In this document: one piece after another, positions 13,127-19,623 of the stretch
Position numbering within the stretch: position 1 is the first letter of the stretch
Layout: each line of letters begins with the position of its first letter
Source: Gammaproteobacteria bacterium
GTDB lineage: Bacteria > Pseudomonadota > Gammaproteobacteria > Porifericomitales > Porifericomitaceae
DNA length: 19,623 nt
Assembly: GCA_028817255.1 (NCBI GenBank)
Contig: JAPPQA010000012.1
Location: 7,496 to 27,118 of the forward strand
Direction of reading: 5' to 3'
The notes under the pieces: generated by a model
The model's database searches: none
The model's input: the letters and a program-made list of their open reading frames with translations, nothing else
Told to the model about the DNA's origin: nothing
Position numbers and translations under genes: made by a program

Positions 13127-14868
13127 TGAGCAGTACGCGCATCATCTCTCTGGGCGCGGGGGTGGCCTGTATTTCGGCGGCTACTTTGGTGCAGGGGATA
13201 TTGCCGGCCGTGGTGCCGCAGTCCTGGGATACCAAGGTGACTCGGGTGGTGCGCACGGACATCGGCGAACTCAAGTGGATGGTCAGCGACGCCACCGATT
13301 ACACGCCGGAACAGGCCGACGGTCGCAAGACTTACATCGCCGAGGGTTGCTGGTACTGCCATTCCCAGTTCGTGCGTCCGATAGCGGGAGAGAGTCGGCG
13401 CTGGGGGCCCGTTGCCCAGGCTGGCGAATACGCCTTTGACCTGCCGCATATGTTCTCGACCCGGCGTATCGGCCCGGACTTGTCTCGGGTTGGCCTGAAG
13501 TACGGCGATGACTGGCACCTGGCCCATTTTTGGGACCCGCGCATGGTGGTGGCGGACTCGATCATGCCGCGATTTACTCAGTTTTTCGAAGGCCCTTACG
13601 GCCCGGCCCGGGTCGTTGAAGACGGCGAAGGCAACAGGACCGTGGAACAGACTTCGGAAACCGAAAAGCTGTTCGACTTCTCTTCCTCGCAGCAGATCCT
13701 GCTGACCCCGAACCCGGAGGGGCTCGTCTTCGTCCGGGAGCGGGGCAAGTACCCGGTCCTGCATACGCCTAATGACGAATACGACGGCAAGACGGTGGAA
13801 TTGGTCGCCAGTACCGAGCGGTTGGACAATCTGATCGCCTACCTGCAGAAGCTGGGCACCAACCGGGGCAAGTGGCGCGAGTTGTTTTTCCCGCATCGGC
13901 TGGAAATCAACGAGATGACGATTCCGCAATCGCAGGAGTTGATTGACCACGGCCAGGAGGTGTACCGGCGCCGTTGCGAAGGTTGTCACAGCGCCTCCGG
14001 CGACGGCAACGGCCTGGCGGCAACCTTCCTCGAGGTGCGTCCGCGCAATTTTCAGTACGGCCTGTTCAAGTTCCGCGTCACCCCGACCGGTTCTTTGCCC
14101 ACTGACGGCGATTTGATGCGAACCCTGAACCGCGGCGTGCGCGGCACGGCGATGCCGTCATTCCACATGCTGTCCAACAAGGATCGCATGGCGGCGATTC
14201 AGTACATCAAGTACAAGCTGTCCGTGGACCGTAGCGATCCCGACAATCTCTACGCCTACTTTGCGGAAGAACGGCCGGAGCAGCCCTTTTACCTGGGGCA
14301 TCCGCCGGACGCCTCGGCCGAGATCGTGGCGCAGGGCAAGGAGGCTTGGCAAAACGCCAAGTGTTGGGAATGCCACGGCGACACGGGCAAGGGCGACGGC
14401 GAGAAGGCGGACCAGATGGAAGACGACTTCGGCTTTTGGATCCCGCCGGCCAACCTGACCAAGGGATTGTTCAAGTCCGGCGCCGGCGTCAAGGACATCT
14501 ACCGCACCATCACCACCGGCATTAACGGTACGCCCATGCCTTCCTATGCCGATTCCATCTCCGAAGAGGAGCGTTGGGCGTTGTCCTATTACGTGCTTAC
14601 GCTGTCGTCGTTCAAAGATCCCCTGACCGGAGAATCGTTGCAGATCGCGGACCCCGACCGTCAGGCGCTGAACGATCCCGAGCTGACCGCCCCGGAATCC
14701 AGCATGGCCTATCAGACCACCGTGCGCTTTAAGGATGGCCAAGCCGTGACCGGCGGCGTAGCCGCGGACAAGACCCGCTACGCCGGCGAAGCCTGGGCCA
14801 ACAAAAAGGGTTTTGAGTTCATTGAGCCCAAAGGCAAGGCGGCAAAATTGCAGGATCGGGTAAAATAG
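13126..14868 (+). CDS. Triheme fusion: CcoO with CcoP-like diheme domain
   Basis: A 580-residue protein joining two oxidase subunits. Residues 1-250 are CcoO: one N-terminal helix (about 5-28), then YIAEGCWYCHSQFVRP with haem motif Cys75-His79, ARR-like MFSTRRIGPDLSRVG, DWHLAHFWDPR and Met147 (SIMPRF). Residues about 265-510 carry two further cytochrome c domains like the periplasmic part of CcoP: CEGCH at 284-288 with Met343 (TAMPSF), and CWECH at 413-417 with Met471 (TPMPSY). The last 70 residues have no haem motif. Normal CcoO is about 200 residues with one haem; CcoP normally has its own anchor. The reading frame is continuous with no sign of error. The anchor seems to be encoded separately at 15027-15266. 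It should pass electrons from periplasmic cytochromes to CcoN. Confidence 0.9.
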   Translation: MSSTRIISLGAGVACISAATLVQGILPAVVPQSWDTKVTRVVRTDIGELKWMVSDATDYTPEQADGRKTYIAEGCWYCHSQFVRPIAGESRRWGPVAQAGEYAFDLPHMFSTRRIGPDLSRVGLKYGDDWHLAHFWDPRMVVADSIMPRFTQFFEGPYGPARVVEDGEGNRTVEQTSETEKLFDFSSSQQILLTPNPEGLVFVRERGKYPVLHTPNDEYDGKTVELVASTERLDNLIAYLQKLGTNRGKWRELFFPHRLEINEMTIPQSQELIDHGQEVYRRRCEGCHSASGDGNGLAATFLEVRPRNFQYGLFKFRVTPTGSLPTDGDLMRTLNRGVRGTAMPSFHMLSNKDRMAAIQYIKYKLSVDRSDPDNLYAYFAEERPEQPFYLGHPPDASAEIVAQGKEAWQNAKCWECHGDTGKGDGEKADQMEDDFGFWIPPANLTKGLFKSGAGVKDIYRTITTGINGTPMPSYADSISEEERWALSYYVLTLSSFKDPLTGESLQIADPDRQALNDPELTAPESSMAYQTTVRFKDGQAVTGGVAADKTRYAGEAWANKKGFEFIEPKGKAAKLQDRVK

Positions 14869-14872
14869 GCCC

Positions 14873-15034
14873 ATGCTCGGACTGACCGCATGGCAATTCC
14901 TGGTTGCTTTTTTCATGAGCCTGGGGGCTGTGTTTATCTTCATCTGGGCGGTGATGTCGGGTCAGTTCAACAATATCGAAGATATCAAACATCAGGTACT
15001 GGAAGCGGAAGCGGAAAACGACGATCATGAATGA
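14873..15034 (+). CDS. ccoS: cbb3 oxidase assembly protein CcoS
   Basis: A 53-residue membrane protein with one helix (residues 6-28). The sequence FIWAVMSGQFNNIEDIKHQVL matches the CcoS signature, in which an aromatic-W-A-V is followed by SGQFDDLE...H.IL, just after the helix; an acidic tail follows. CcoS is needed for cofactor insertion into CcoN. The ATG is 4 nt after the fusion gene stop, and its end overlaps the next gene by 8 nt, so all are co-translated. Confidence 0.85.
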   Translation: MLGLTAWQFLVAFFMSLGAVFIFIWAVMSGQFNNIEDIKHQVLEAEAENDDHE

Positions 15035-15266
15035 GCAAATAGACACTCGGGACGAGTGGGCCGAAAAGCCCCCTGGCAACCTGTCCGGCAATTCCCACGA
15101 AGACGCACTGGAAAAGACGGGCACTGTGGCTGCTCGCCATGGCAAGATCAACGGCTGGCTGTGGGTCGTGCATGTGATCATGCTGGTCTGGGCGGCGTAC
15201 TACGCCATTGAGTACTGGGCATTGCCTGGCCACAACGAGTTGGGGCCGGGTCTGGGCGATTATTGA
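15027..15266 (+). CDS. CcoP membrane-anchor-like protein without haem domains
   Basis: A 79-residue protein with a polar N-terminus (1-36) and one transmembrane helix (about 42-66), HGKINGWLWVVHVIMLVWAA, ending PGLGDY. In CcoP the helix before the cytochrome domains is introduced by N-x-L/P-x-WW and ends YPGLG; the match in order and spacing suggests this is the CcoP anchor alone. There is no CxxCH. The missing diheme part is found on the CcoO fusion 1 kb upstream, so together they rebuild the full set of CcoO and CcoP parts. It overlaps ccoS by 8 nt. The C-terminus ends in place, with an intact stop and no haem-coding remnant downstream, so it is not a fresh frameshift. Confidence 0.7.
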   Translation: MNEQIDTRDEWAEKPPGNLSGNSHEDALEKTGTVAARHGKINGWLWVVHVIMLVWAAYYAIEYWALPGHNELGPGLGDY

Positions 15267-15291
15267 GCGTCCATTCTAGGAGGAACGACTA

Positions 15292-15396
15292 ATGTGGGGT
15301 TTCAAAGTGGTCATGGGATTGGCCATCGTAAATCTGGTTTTTTTGTTCTCCGAGGTCGCTTTCAACGTTCTCGGCGTGATGTTTGGTCTCAACTAG
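15292..15396 (+). CDS. 34-residue single-helix peptide in the oxidase operon
   Basis: A tiny gene with AGGAGG 9-10 nt before its ATG. The product, beginning MWGFKVVMGLAIVNLVF, is one hydrophobic helix (5-32) with an internal Glu21. It lies 25 nt after the CcoP-anchor-like gene and 10 nt before another tiny gene. Small single-helix subunits such as CcoM and CcoQ are known in cbb3 oxidases, and this may be an equivalent; I see no clear sequence match. Confidence 0.55.
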   Translation: MWGFKVVMGLAIVNLVFLFSEVAFNVLGVMFGLN

Positions 15397-15406
15397 GGGA
15401 GGACCG

Positions 15407-15496
15407 ATGCCATCGGTAGCGCTTATCAGCTTGATCGTTTCCTTGGCCATGTTCGTGGGTTTCGGGCTGTGGATGATCTGGCTGCATTTTCGGTAG
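15407..15496 (+). CDS. 29-residue single-helix peptide in the oxidase operon
   Basis: The ATG is preceded by GGGGAGG with 4 nt spacing. The product is almost all one membrane helix (4-26) ending WMIWLHFR, so the basic C-terminus is probably cytoplasmic. It sits between the 34-residue peptide and the DsbD/SafE-like gene. Size and position fit a CcoM- or CcoQ-like accessory subunit, but the family is not identified. Confidence 0.5.
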   Translation: MPSVALISLIVSLAMFVGFGLWMIWLHFR

Positions 15497-15497
15497 G

Positions 15498-15540
15498 CGT
15501 GGCCTTACCCAAGGTCTTACCCCATAGGTGTGGCCTTACC
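15498..15540 (+). repeat. Short direct repeat GTGGCCTTACC
   Basis: The 11-mer occurs at 15499-15509 and again at 15529-15539, with a degenerate third copy (AGGTCTTACC) between. The second copy overlaps the GTG start of the DsbD/SafE-like gene. It looks like a small local duplication across the start region. Confidence 0.45.
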
Positions 15541-16265
15541 TGTTGATCGGTCTTGCCGGCTTTGCCGGCAGTTTTCACTGTCTGGGGATGTGTAGTGGCT
15601 TTGCCTGCGCACTGGGCCGGGATCGACGCGGGCATGCCGCCACCCTTGGGCGCCACCTGATCTATAACGCCGGCAGGGTCTGCAGCTACTGTTTCCTCGG
15701 CGCCCTGGCCGGTTCCCTGGGCGCTGCCCTGATCCTGCATGCGGCCGACAACCCGGTGATAACCGCTCAGCGCCTGCTGGCGTTGATCTCCGGCGCGCTG
15801 ATGATCTTTATCGGTTTGCAACACTTGGGGTATCTCAAGCGCAAACCCGCCGGCCTGCCCGGTCTGGGCGGCCAGTTTTTCGCGCAGGCCCTGCGCGAGG
15901 TGCTGAAAGCGCCCGGTCCTGCCGCGCCGTTGGCATTTGGAGTATTCAACGGCTTTTTGCCTTGCCCCCTGGTGTATGCCTTTGCCGCCCAGGCGGCGGC
16001 CAGCGGCGGCCCCTTGCCCGGTCTGCTGATCATGGCTGCCTTCGGGTTGGGCACCTTTCCCGCCATGCTGCTGGCCGGCGGCGCCGGCGCCGCCCGGCTG
16101 GGTTTTAACTGGCGCTTGCGGGGCGTGCGCATCGCCGGTCTGTTCATCGTCGTCTTCGGCTTGATCACGCTGGTGCGCGGCGCCGTGCCGGGCGGCGGGC
16201 ACAGTCACTCCGTCTCGGCTCCGGAGCTGACCTGGCACGCAAGTCCAGCTGCCCATGGGGTGTAG
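15528..16265 (+). CDS. DsbD_2 / sulfite exporter TauE/SafE-like membrane protein
   Basis: A 245-residue polytopic membrane protein with about six helices. It resembles the DsbD transmembrane-like family often found beside ccoI and ccoS: paired conserved motifs GSFHCLGMCSGFA (near residues 15-27) in the first helix and FNGFLPCPLVYAFA in the fourth, the Cys-containing repeats that in DsbD/CcdA relatives shuttle electrons or bind metal. A His-rich patch, GGGHSHS, follows the last helix. A copper-delivery or thiol-transfer role for oxidase assembly is inferred from context. The start is GTG 15528, because a stop codon lies just upstream in frame; no strong Shine-Dalgarno is seen. It overlaps the P-ATPase gene by 11 nt. 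Confidence 0.8.
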   Translation: MWPYLLIGLAGFAGSFHCLGMCSGFACALGRDRRGHAATLGRHLIYNAGRVCSYCFLGALAGSLGAALILHAADNPVITAQRLLALISGALMIFIGLQHLGYLKRKPAGLPGLGGQFFAQALREVLKAPGPAAPLAFGVFNGFLPCPLVYAFAAQAAASGGPLPGLLIMAAFGLGTFPAMLLAGGAGAARLGFNWRLRGVRIAGLFIVVFGLITLVRGAVPGGGHSHSVSAPELTWHASPAAHGV

Positions 16266-18360
16266 CCACTGCCACCTGCCGGTGCGCAGGGACGGCCAGC
16301 AACGGGAGATTGACGGCGAAACCTACCGATTCTGCTGCTATGGCTGTTGCCTGGCCTTCCAGGTCGGTCGCGGCCAGGGGGAGGAATCCGAGGCCGCCTG
16401 GTTGCTGGTGCGACTTGGGGTGGGAGCGTTCCTGGCCATGTTCATTATGCTGTTCAGCCTGCTGCTGTACTCTAATACTTTCAGTCCGGAGGAGGGCCGG
16501 CTGGTGCGGATCGTTCACGTCCTGCTTTGGGCGCTGGCGACGCCGGTGTTGATCATTCTGGGCCAGCCTTTCCTGTACGGCGCCTGGCAGGCCGTGCGGC
16601 AGGGCTGCGCGAACGCCGATATTCTGGTCATTATCGGCGCGTCGTCGGCCTACGTTTATTCCGCCTGGCAGGTCGTCGCCGGCGCCGATGCGGTCTATTT
16701 CGACACCGTGAGCATGGTGCTGGTGTTATTCACCGTGGGACGCTACCTGGAGGCGGCCGGTCGCGCCCGGGCGGCGCGCAGCCTGGCCCCTATGTTGGCC
16801 CCGGAACGGGCGCGGGCGACTGTCGTCGTTGACGGCGGAGACCGGGAACAGGCGGTACGGGATATCCGGCCCGGGGCCGTGGTGCGGGTGCGTCCCGGCG
16901 AGCGGTTGCCGGTGGACGGCGTCGTGTTGGAGGGGTGCTCGCACTGTGACGAGGCAGTGCTCAGCGGTCAGCACGATCCCCGCGCCAAGCGGCCTGAGAG
17001 CCCGGTGTATGCCGGCAGCGTCAATGGCGCCGGTCAGCTGTTGGTGCGCGCCACGGCAGTCGGCGCCGACACCCGCTGGGGTCAGATCGGCCGTTACGTG
17101 AGCCAGGCATTGGACCGCAAGAGCCTGGTCGGCGAGATCGTCGATCGTGCCGCGACCGTGTTCGTGCCCCTGGTGATCCTGCTGGCCCTGGCGACCTTGT
17201 TCTATTGGCACCAGGGCAGCTTCGAGCGCGGCCTGCTGGCTGCCCTGGCGGTGCTGGTGGTGGCCTGTCCCTGCGCGTTGGGGTTGGCGGCGCCGCTGGT
17301 GACCGCGATCGGCCTGGGGCAGGCCGCGCAACGGGGCATACTGCTCCGCGGTGGCGGCGTGCTGGAGCGCCTGGCCGGCATCCAGGTGGTCGCCTTTGAC
17401 AAGACCGGGACCTTGACCGGCGGCGCCGTTTGTCTGCGCCAGTGCCTGGCGGTCGGCGCTTCGCGGCAGGAGTTGCTGCGCCGCGCCGCGGGTTTGGCGC
17501 AGGGCTCGGAGCATCCGCTGGCCGCGGGTATCCGGCATGCGGCCGAAGCCATGCGGCTGCAACCGTTGCCGCACCGGGATATCCAGGCCCGGCCCGGCCA
17601 GGGTGTAGTCGGCCGTTATGAGGGCGATGCCGCGGCGATGGGGTCGGCAGCCTTGATGCAGGCGCTGGGCTGGGCTGTTCCGGCACGGCTCAGGGAGCAG
17701 GGCATGACCGCCCTGCATGCCGATACGCCGGTCTATGTCGCCTGGCAAGGCGCAGTGCGGGGCCGGTTGGGATTGACGGACACGCTTTCGGCCAGCGCCG
17801 AGCCGACGGTGGCGGCACTGGGGCGCGGCGGATTGGTCACTGGCTTGCTGAGCGGGGATACCGAAGCGGCCGTCAGGTGCGTGGCGGAAGCGGTCGGCAT
17901 CGAAACCTGGCGGTGCGCGCTCTCGCCCGAAGACAAGGTCGCCGCGTTGCGGGATTGGACGCGGCGGCACGGCCCCGCCGCGATGGTCGGCGACGGCATG
18001 AACGACGGCCCTGTGCTGGCGGCGGCGAGCGTTGGCATCGCGGTGGGCGGTGCGACCGACCTGGCGCGGGAGACGGCGGAGGTCGTCTTGCCGGAAGGCG
18101 CGCTGGAGCAACTGCCCTGGCTGCTGCGGCTCGCCCGCCTGGCGCGCCGGACGATCTACGCCAACATCGCCTGGGCCCTGGGCTACAACGTCGTGGCGCT
18201 GTCCCTGGCGGCGAGCGGACTGTTGTTGCCGATCTTCGCCGCGGCCCTGATGGCGGGTTCCAGCCTCCTGGTCGTGGTCAGATCGCTGCAGCTCGGGCGC
18301 ATGAGCGAAGTGCCGCCATCCGCCGCGGGTGTAGGGTACGCCGGTATATCTTCCGCATAA
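16255..18360 (+). CDS. ccoI: CcoI-like copper P1B-type ATPase
   Basis: A 701-residue heavy-metal P-type ATPase likely to export Cu(I) for cbb3 assembly. The N-terminus has the Cys-rich metal-binding module typical of CcoI: CSHCHLP and FCCYGCCLAF (residues 3-36). The usual HMA domain (GMTCxxC) that follows is absent; the first helix begins near residue 48. Other motifs are the metal-transport CPC (338-340), the phosphorylation site DKTGTLTGG (Asp382), SEHPL, and GDGMNDGPVL (579-588, Asp584). The actuator loop reads VLSGQHDP where TGE is expected, so Gln239 replaces the Glu that drives dephosphorylation. It has about eight helices. The start overlaps the preceding gene, and the stop abuts the following gene as TAATG. 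Family is firm; full transport activity is uncertain given the Gln. Confidence 0.92.
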   Translation: MGCSHCHLPVRRDGQQREIDGETYRFCCYGCCLAFQVGRGQGEESEAAWLLVRLGVGAFLAMFIMLFSLLLYSNTFSPEEGRLVRIVHVLLWALATPVLIILGQPFLYGAWQAVRQGCANADILVIIGASSAYVYSAWQVVAGADAVYFDTVSMVLVLFTVGRYLEAAGRARAARSLAPMLAPERARATVVVDGGDREQAVRDIRPGAVVRVRPGERLPVDGVVLEGCSHCDEAVLSGQHDPRAKRPESPVYAGSVNGAGQLLVRATAVGADTRWGQIGRYVSQALDRKSLVGEIVDRAATVFVPLVILLALATLFYWHQGSFERGLLAALAVLVVACPCALGLAAPLVTAIGLGQAAQRGILLRGGGVLERLAGIQVVAFDKTGTLTGGAVCLRQCLAVGASRQELLRRAAGLAQGSEHPLAAGIRHAAEAMRLQPLPHRDIQARPGQGVVGRYEGDAAAMGSAALMQALGWAVPARLREQGMTALHADTPVYVAWQGAVRGRLGLTDTLSASAEPTVAALGRGGLVTGLLSGDTEAAVRCVAEAVGIETWRCALSPEDKVAALRDWTRRHGPAAMVGDGMNDGPVLAAASVGIAVGGATDLARETAEVVLPEGALEQLPWLLRLARLARRTIYANIAWALGYNVVALSLAASGLLLPIFAAALMAGSSLLVVVRSLQLGRMSEVPPSAAGVGYAGISSA

Positions 18361-19553
18361 TGCGTACGCTGAAAAGCTGCCCCGCCTTGTTGTCGGGCAT
18401 TTTGTTGGCGGTCGCGTGCGCTGCTTCCAGGGCCGCCGAACCGGGCGCCATCGTGCTGGTCGGCGGTGTCCTGCGCTATGACAACCGGCTCGCCTGGCAA
18501 CGCATCGTCGCGCTGGCCGGCGGTCCGGGCGCCCGGTTCGCGGTATTTCCCACTGCCACCGGCCGCCCGCGAATCTACGGCGGTTTCGCCGTGCGGGCGC
18601 TGCGTGACCACGGCGCCTCGGCGGCGTTAATCCCGATTTCGCCCAAGGCGGAGGCCATCGGGGTTGATTACCGCCGGGCCGTGCGCGACGAAACCTTGCT
18701 GGCCAGGGTCAGGAGCGCCGACGGCATTTTTTTCACTGGCGGCGCACCGCAATACATTGCCCGGACGCTCTATGAACCTGGCGGCGCGGCGACCCCCATG
18801 CTGGAGGCAATCCGTGAAGTGCATGCCGGTGGCGGCGTGATCGCCGGCGCCAACGTCGGCCGGTTTGTCCTTGCCACCGGCATCGGTGCCGCCACGGCGT
18901 TGCGCGACGGGCTGTCGGACCAGGCGCTGCACCCCGGTCTTGGCTTGCTGCCCGGACACTGGTTTATTGACCAGCATTACTTCACGCATGGACGATTCGC
19001 CGCGAGCCTGGAGGCCATGCGCAAGCTGGCGATAAAACGGGGTATCGGCGTAGGCGCCAACACCGCGCTGGTTATCACGGGCGGCAGGCGGGCCGAGGTG
19101 ATCAGCGCCGGCCGCGCGATGCTCGTTGACCTCTCCCGGGCGCGGTTCCATGACAGCGGCCAGCCTTTCAGCCTCAGGAAAGGCCGGCTCAGTTACCTGG
19201 CCAAGGGCGACAGCTTCGATCTGCACACCTTGCGGGTCAATCCGTACGATTCCCAGGCGGAAGGCTTTGCCGTCGCTTCCGCCGCCGCCGACCGCTCGTC
19301 TTCGTCTGTGCAGCCCTCGTCCGTCGTTGATGTCTTCGCCCCCGCGGCGCTGAACGGACTTATCTTCAGTGTCGTCGCGGGCGAGCGGCGGCAGGGTGTG
19401 GGGCTGGCTTTCGCCGGGAGTCCTGTCGCATTCCGATTTCTGTTTTATGCCGGACGGGACAGTTTCGCCTGGGTCAGCGGCGCCAACGATTACACGGCAA
19501 CCAACGTTTATCTGGACGTGACGCCGCTCGACGGGCCGGCGGTCGGGCAGTAG
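18360..19553 (+). CDS. Exported cyanophycinase-like (peptidase S51) protein, catalytic Ser replaced
   Basis: A 397-residue protein with a Sec signal (hydrophobic 10-22, cleavage near SRA-AEP). The mature N-terminal half matches the cyanophycinase/S51 fold: GAIVLVGGVLRYDN, ADGIFFTGGAPQYIARTL, GGGVIAGANVG and LGLLPGHWFIDQHYFTHGR. The family nucleophile Ser lies in GTSAGA; here the segment reads GANVGR, with Asn165 at that place, while His206 (DQH) is retained. It is therefore probably not a serine peptidase. Residues about 240-397 are less conserved, with a Ser-rich linker (near 312-321) and a possible beta domain at the end. The ATG overlaps the ccoI stop by 1 nt, so it is translated with the oxidase assembly genes. 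Function is unknown; binding rather than cleavage is a reasonable guess. Confidence 0.8.
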   Translation: MRTLKSCPALLSGILLAVACAASRAAEPGAIVLVGGVLRYDNRLAWQRIVALAGGPGARFAVFPTATGRPRIYGGFAVRALRDHGASAALIPISPKAEAIGVDYRRAVRDETLLARVRSADGIFFTGGAPQYIARTLYEPGGAATPMLEAIREVHAGGGVIAGANVGRFVLATGIGAATALRDGLSDQALHPGLGLLPGHWFIDQHYFTHGRFAASLEAMRKLAIKRGIGVGANTALVITGGRRAEVISAGRAMLVDLSRARFHDSGQPFSLRKGRLSYLAKGDSFDLHTLRVNPYDSQAEGFAVASAAADRSSSSVQPSSVVDVFAPAALNGLIFSVVAGERRQGVGLAFAGSPVAFRFLFYAGRDSFAWVSGANDYTATNVYLDVTPLDGPAVGQ

Positions 19554-19573
19554 CGGAAATCCCGTCCAAGTAT

Positions 19574-19617
19574 CTTCCGGGCCGCTTCCGGGCCGTTTCA
19601 GGACCGTTTCAGGGCAC
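19574..19617 (+). repeat. Four tandem 11-bp units after the last gene
   Basis: The units read CTTCCGGGCCG, CTTCCGGGCCG, TTTCAGGACCG and TTTCAGGGCAC. The first two are identical and the last two diverged. They begin 20 nt after the S51-like stop and may continue past the window edge. No hairpin with a T tract is seen, so they are not an obvious terminator. Confidence 0.6.
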
Positions 19618-19623
19618 GACCCG

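Noticed and set aside
13126..14868. The CcoO-CcoP fusion as a sequencing or assembly artefact
   Set aside because: The linker region is in a clean single frame with no abrupt composition change, and the separate anchor gene downstream has its own start and stop; still worth checking in reads.

Overview
The window is GC-rich, tightly packed bacterial DNA with no tRNA, rRNA, CRISPR array or insertion sequence that I can see. The housekeeping proteins (CysM, RimI, LeuA, family 4 uracil-DNA glycosylase, endonuclease V) and the cbb3-type oxidase genes read like a gammaproteobacterium, probably an uncultivated, respiratory and perhaps chemolithotrophic one. That placement is an inference from protein resemblance only.

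Left part (1-7167, minus strand). A leftward operon starts at a well-formed sigma70-like promoter (7139-7167). It runs leuA, a family 4 uracil-DNA glycosylase, rimI, cysM, a DEDDy 3'-5' exonuclease, an oligopeptide-type solute-binding protein and a small L,D-transpeptidase. Gene junctions are 4-nt overlaps, a 26-nt overlap or gaps of 4-20 nt, so translation is probably coupled. The roughly 270-nt leader before leuA could encode a leucine-rich peptide whose stop codon lies inside a hairpin, which suggests attenuation by leucine. The window begins in the first codons of another leftward gene with its own TATAAT box.

Middle (7251-8707). Endonuclease V (plus strand) converges on a membrane protein with an N-terminal four-cysteine zinc ribbon and a HEAGH metallopeptidase motif.

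Right part (8878-19553, plus strand). A TTGACA-17-TCTAAT promoter precedes a long respiratory cluster. First come three exported proteins: a cupredoxin-like protein with a regulatory-type beta domain, a Tat-exported metallophosphoesterase and a monoheme cytochrome c. Then follows an atypical cbb3 oxidase: CcoN; a CcoO fused to a diheme CcoP-like tail (three CxxCH motifs in one chain); CcoS; a 79-residue protein resembling only the CcoP membrane anchor; two tiny one-helix peptides; a DsbD/SafE-like membrane protein; a CcoI-type copper P-ATPase; and a signal-peptide-bearing cyanophycinase-like (S51) protein. The last genes overlap or abut, so they look like one transcription unit.

The most unusual content is this oxidase locus. 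CcoP appears split, with its anchor alone and its haem domains moved onto CcoO. CcoN has Gln where the family normally has Glu. The P-ATPase lacks the usual HMA domain and has SGQ in place of TGE. The S51 protein has Asn at the catalytic Ser. The cupredoxin/phosphoesterase/cytochrome trio in front may be a dedicated periplasmic electron-donor or maturation module. These points come from reading and hand alignment from memory; no search was run.
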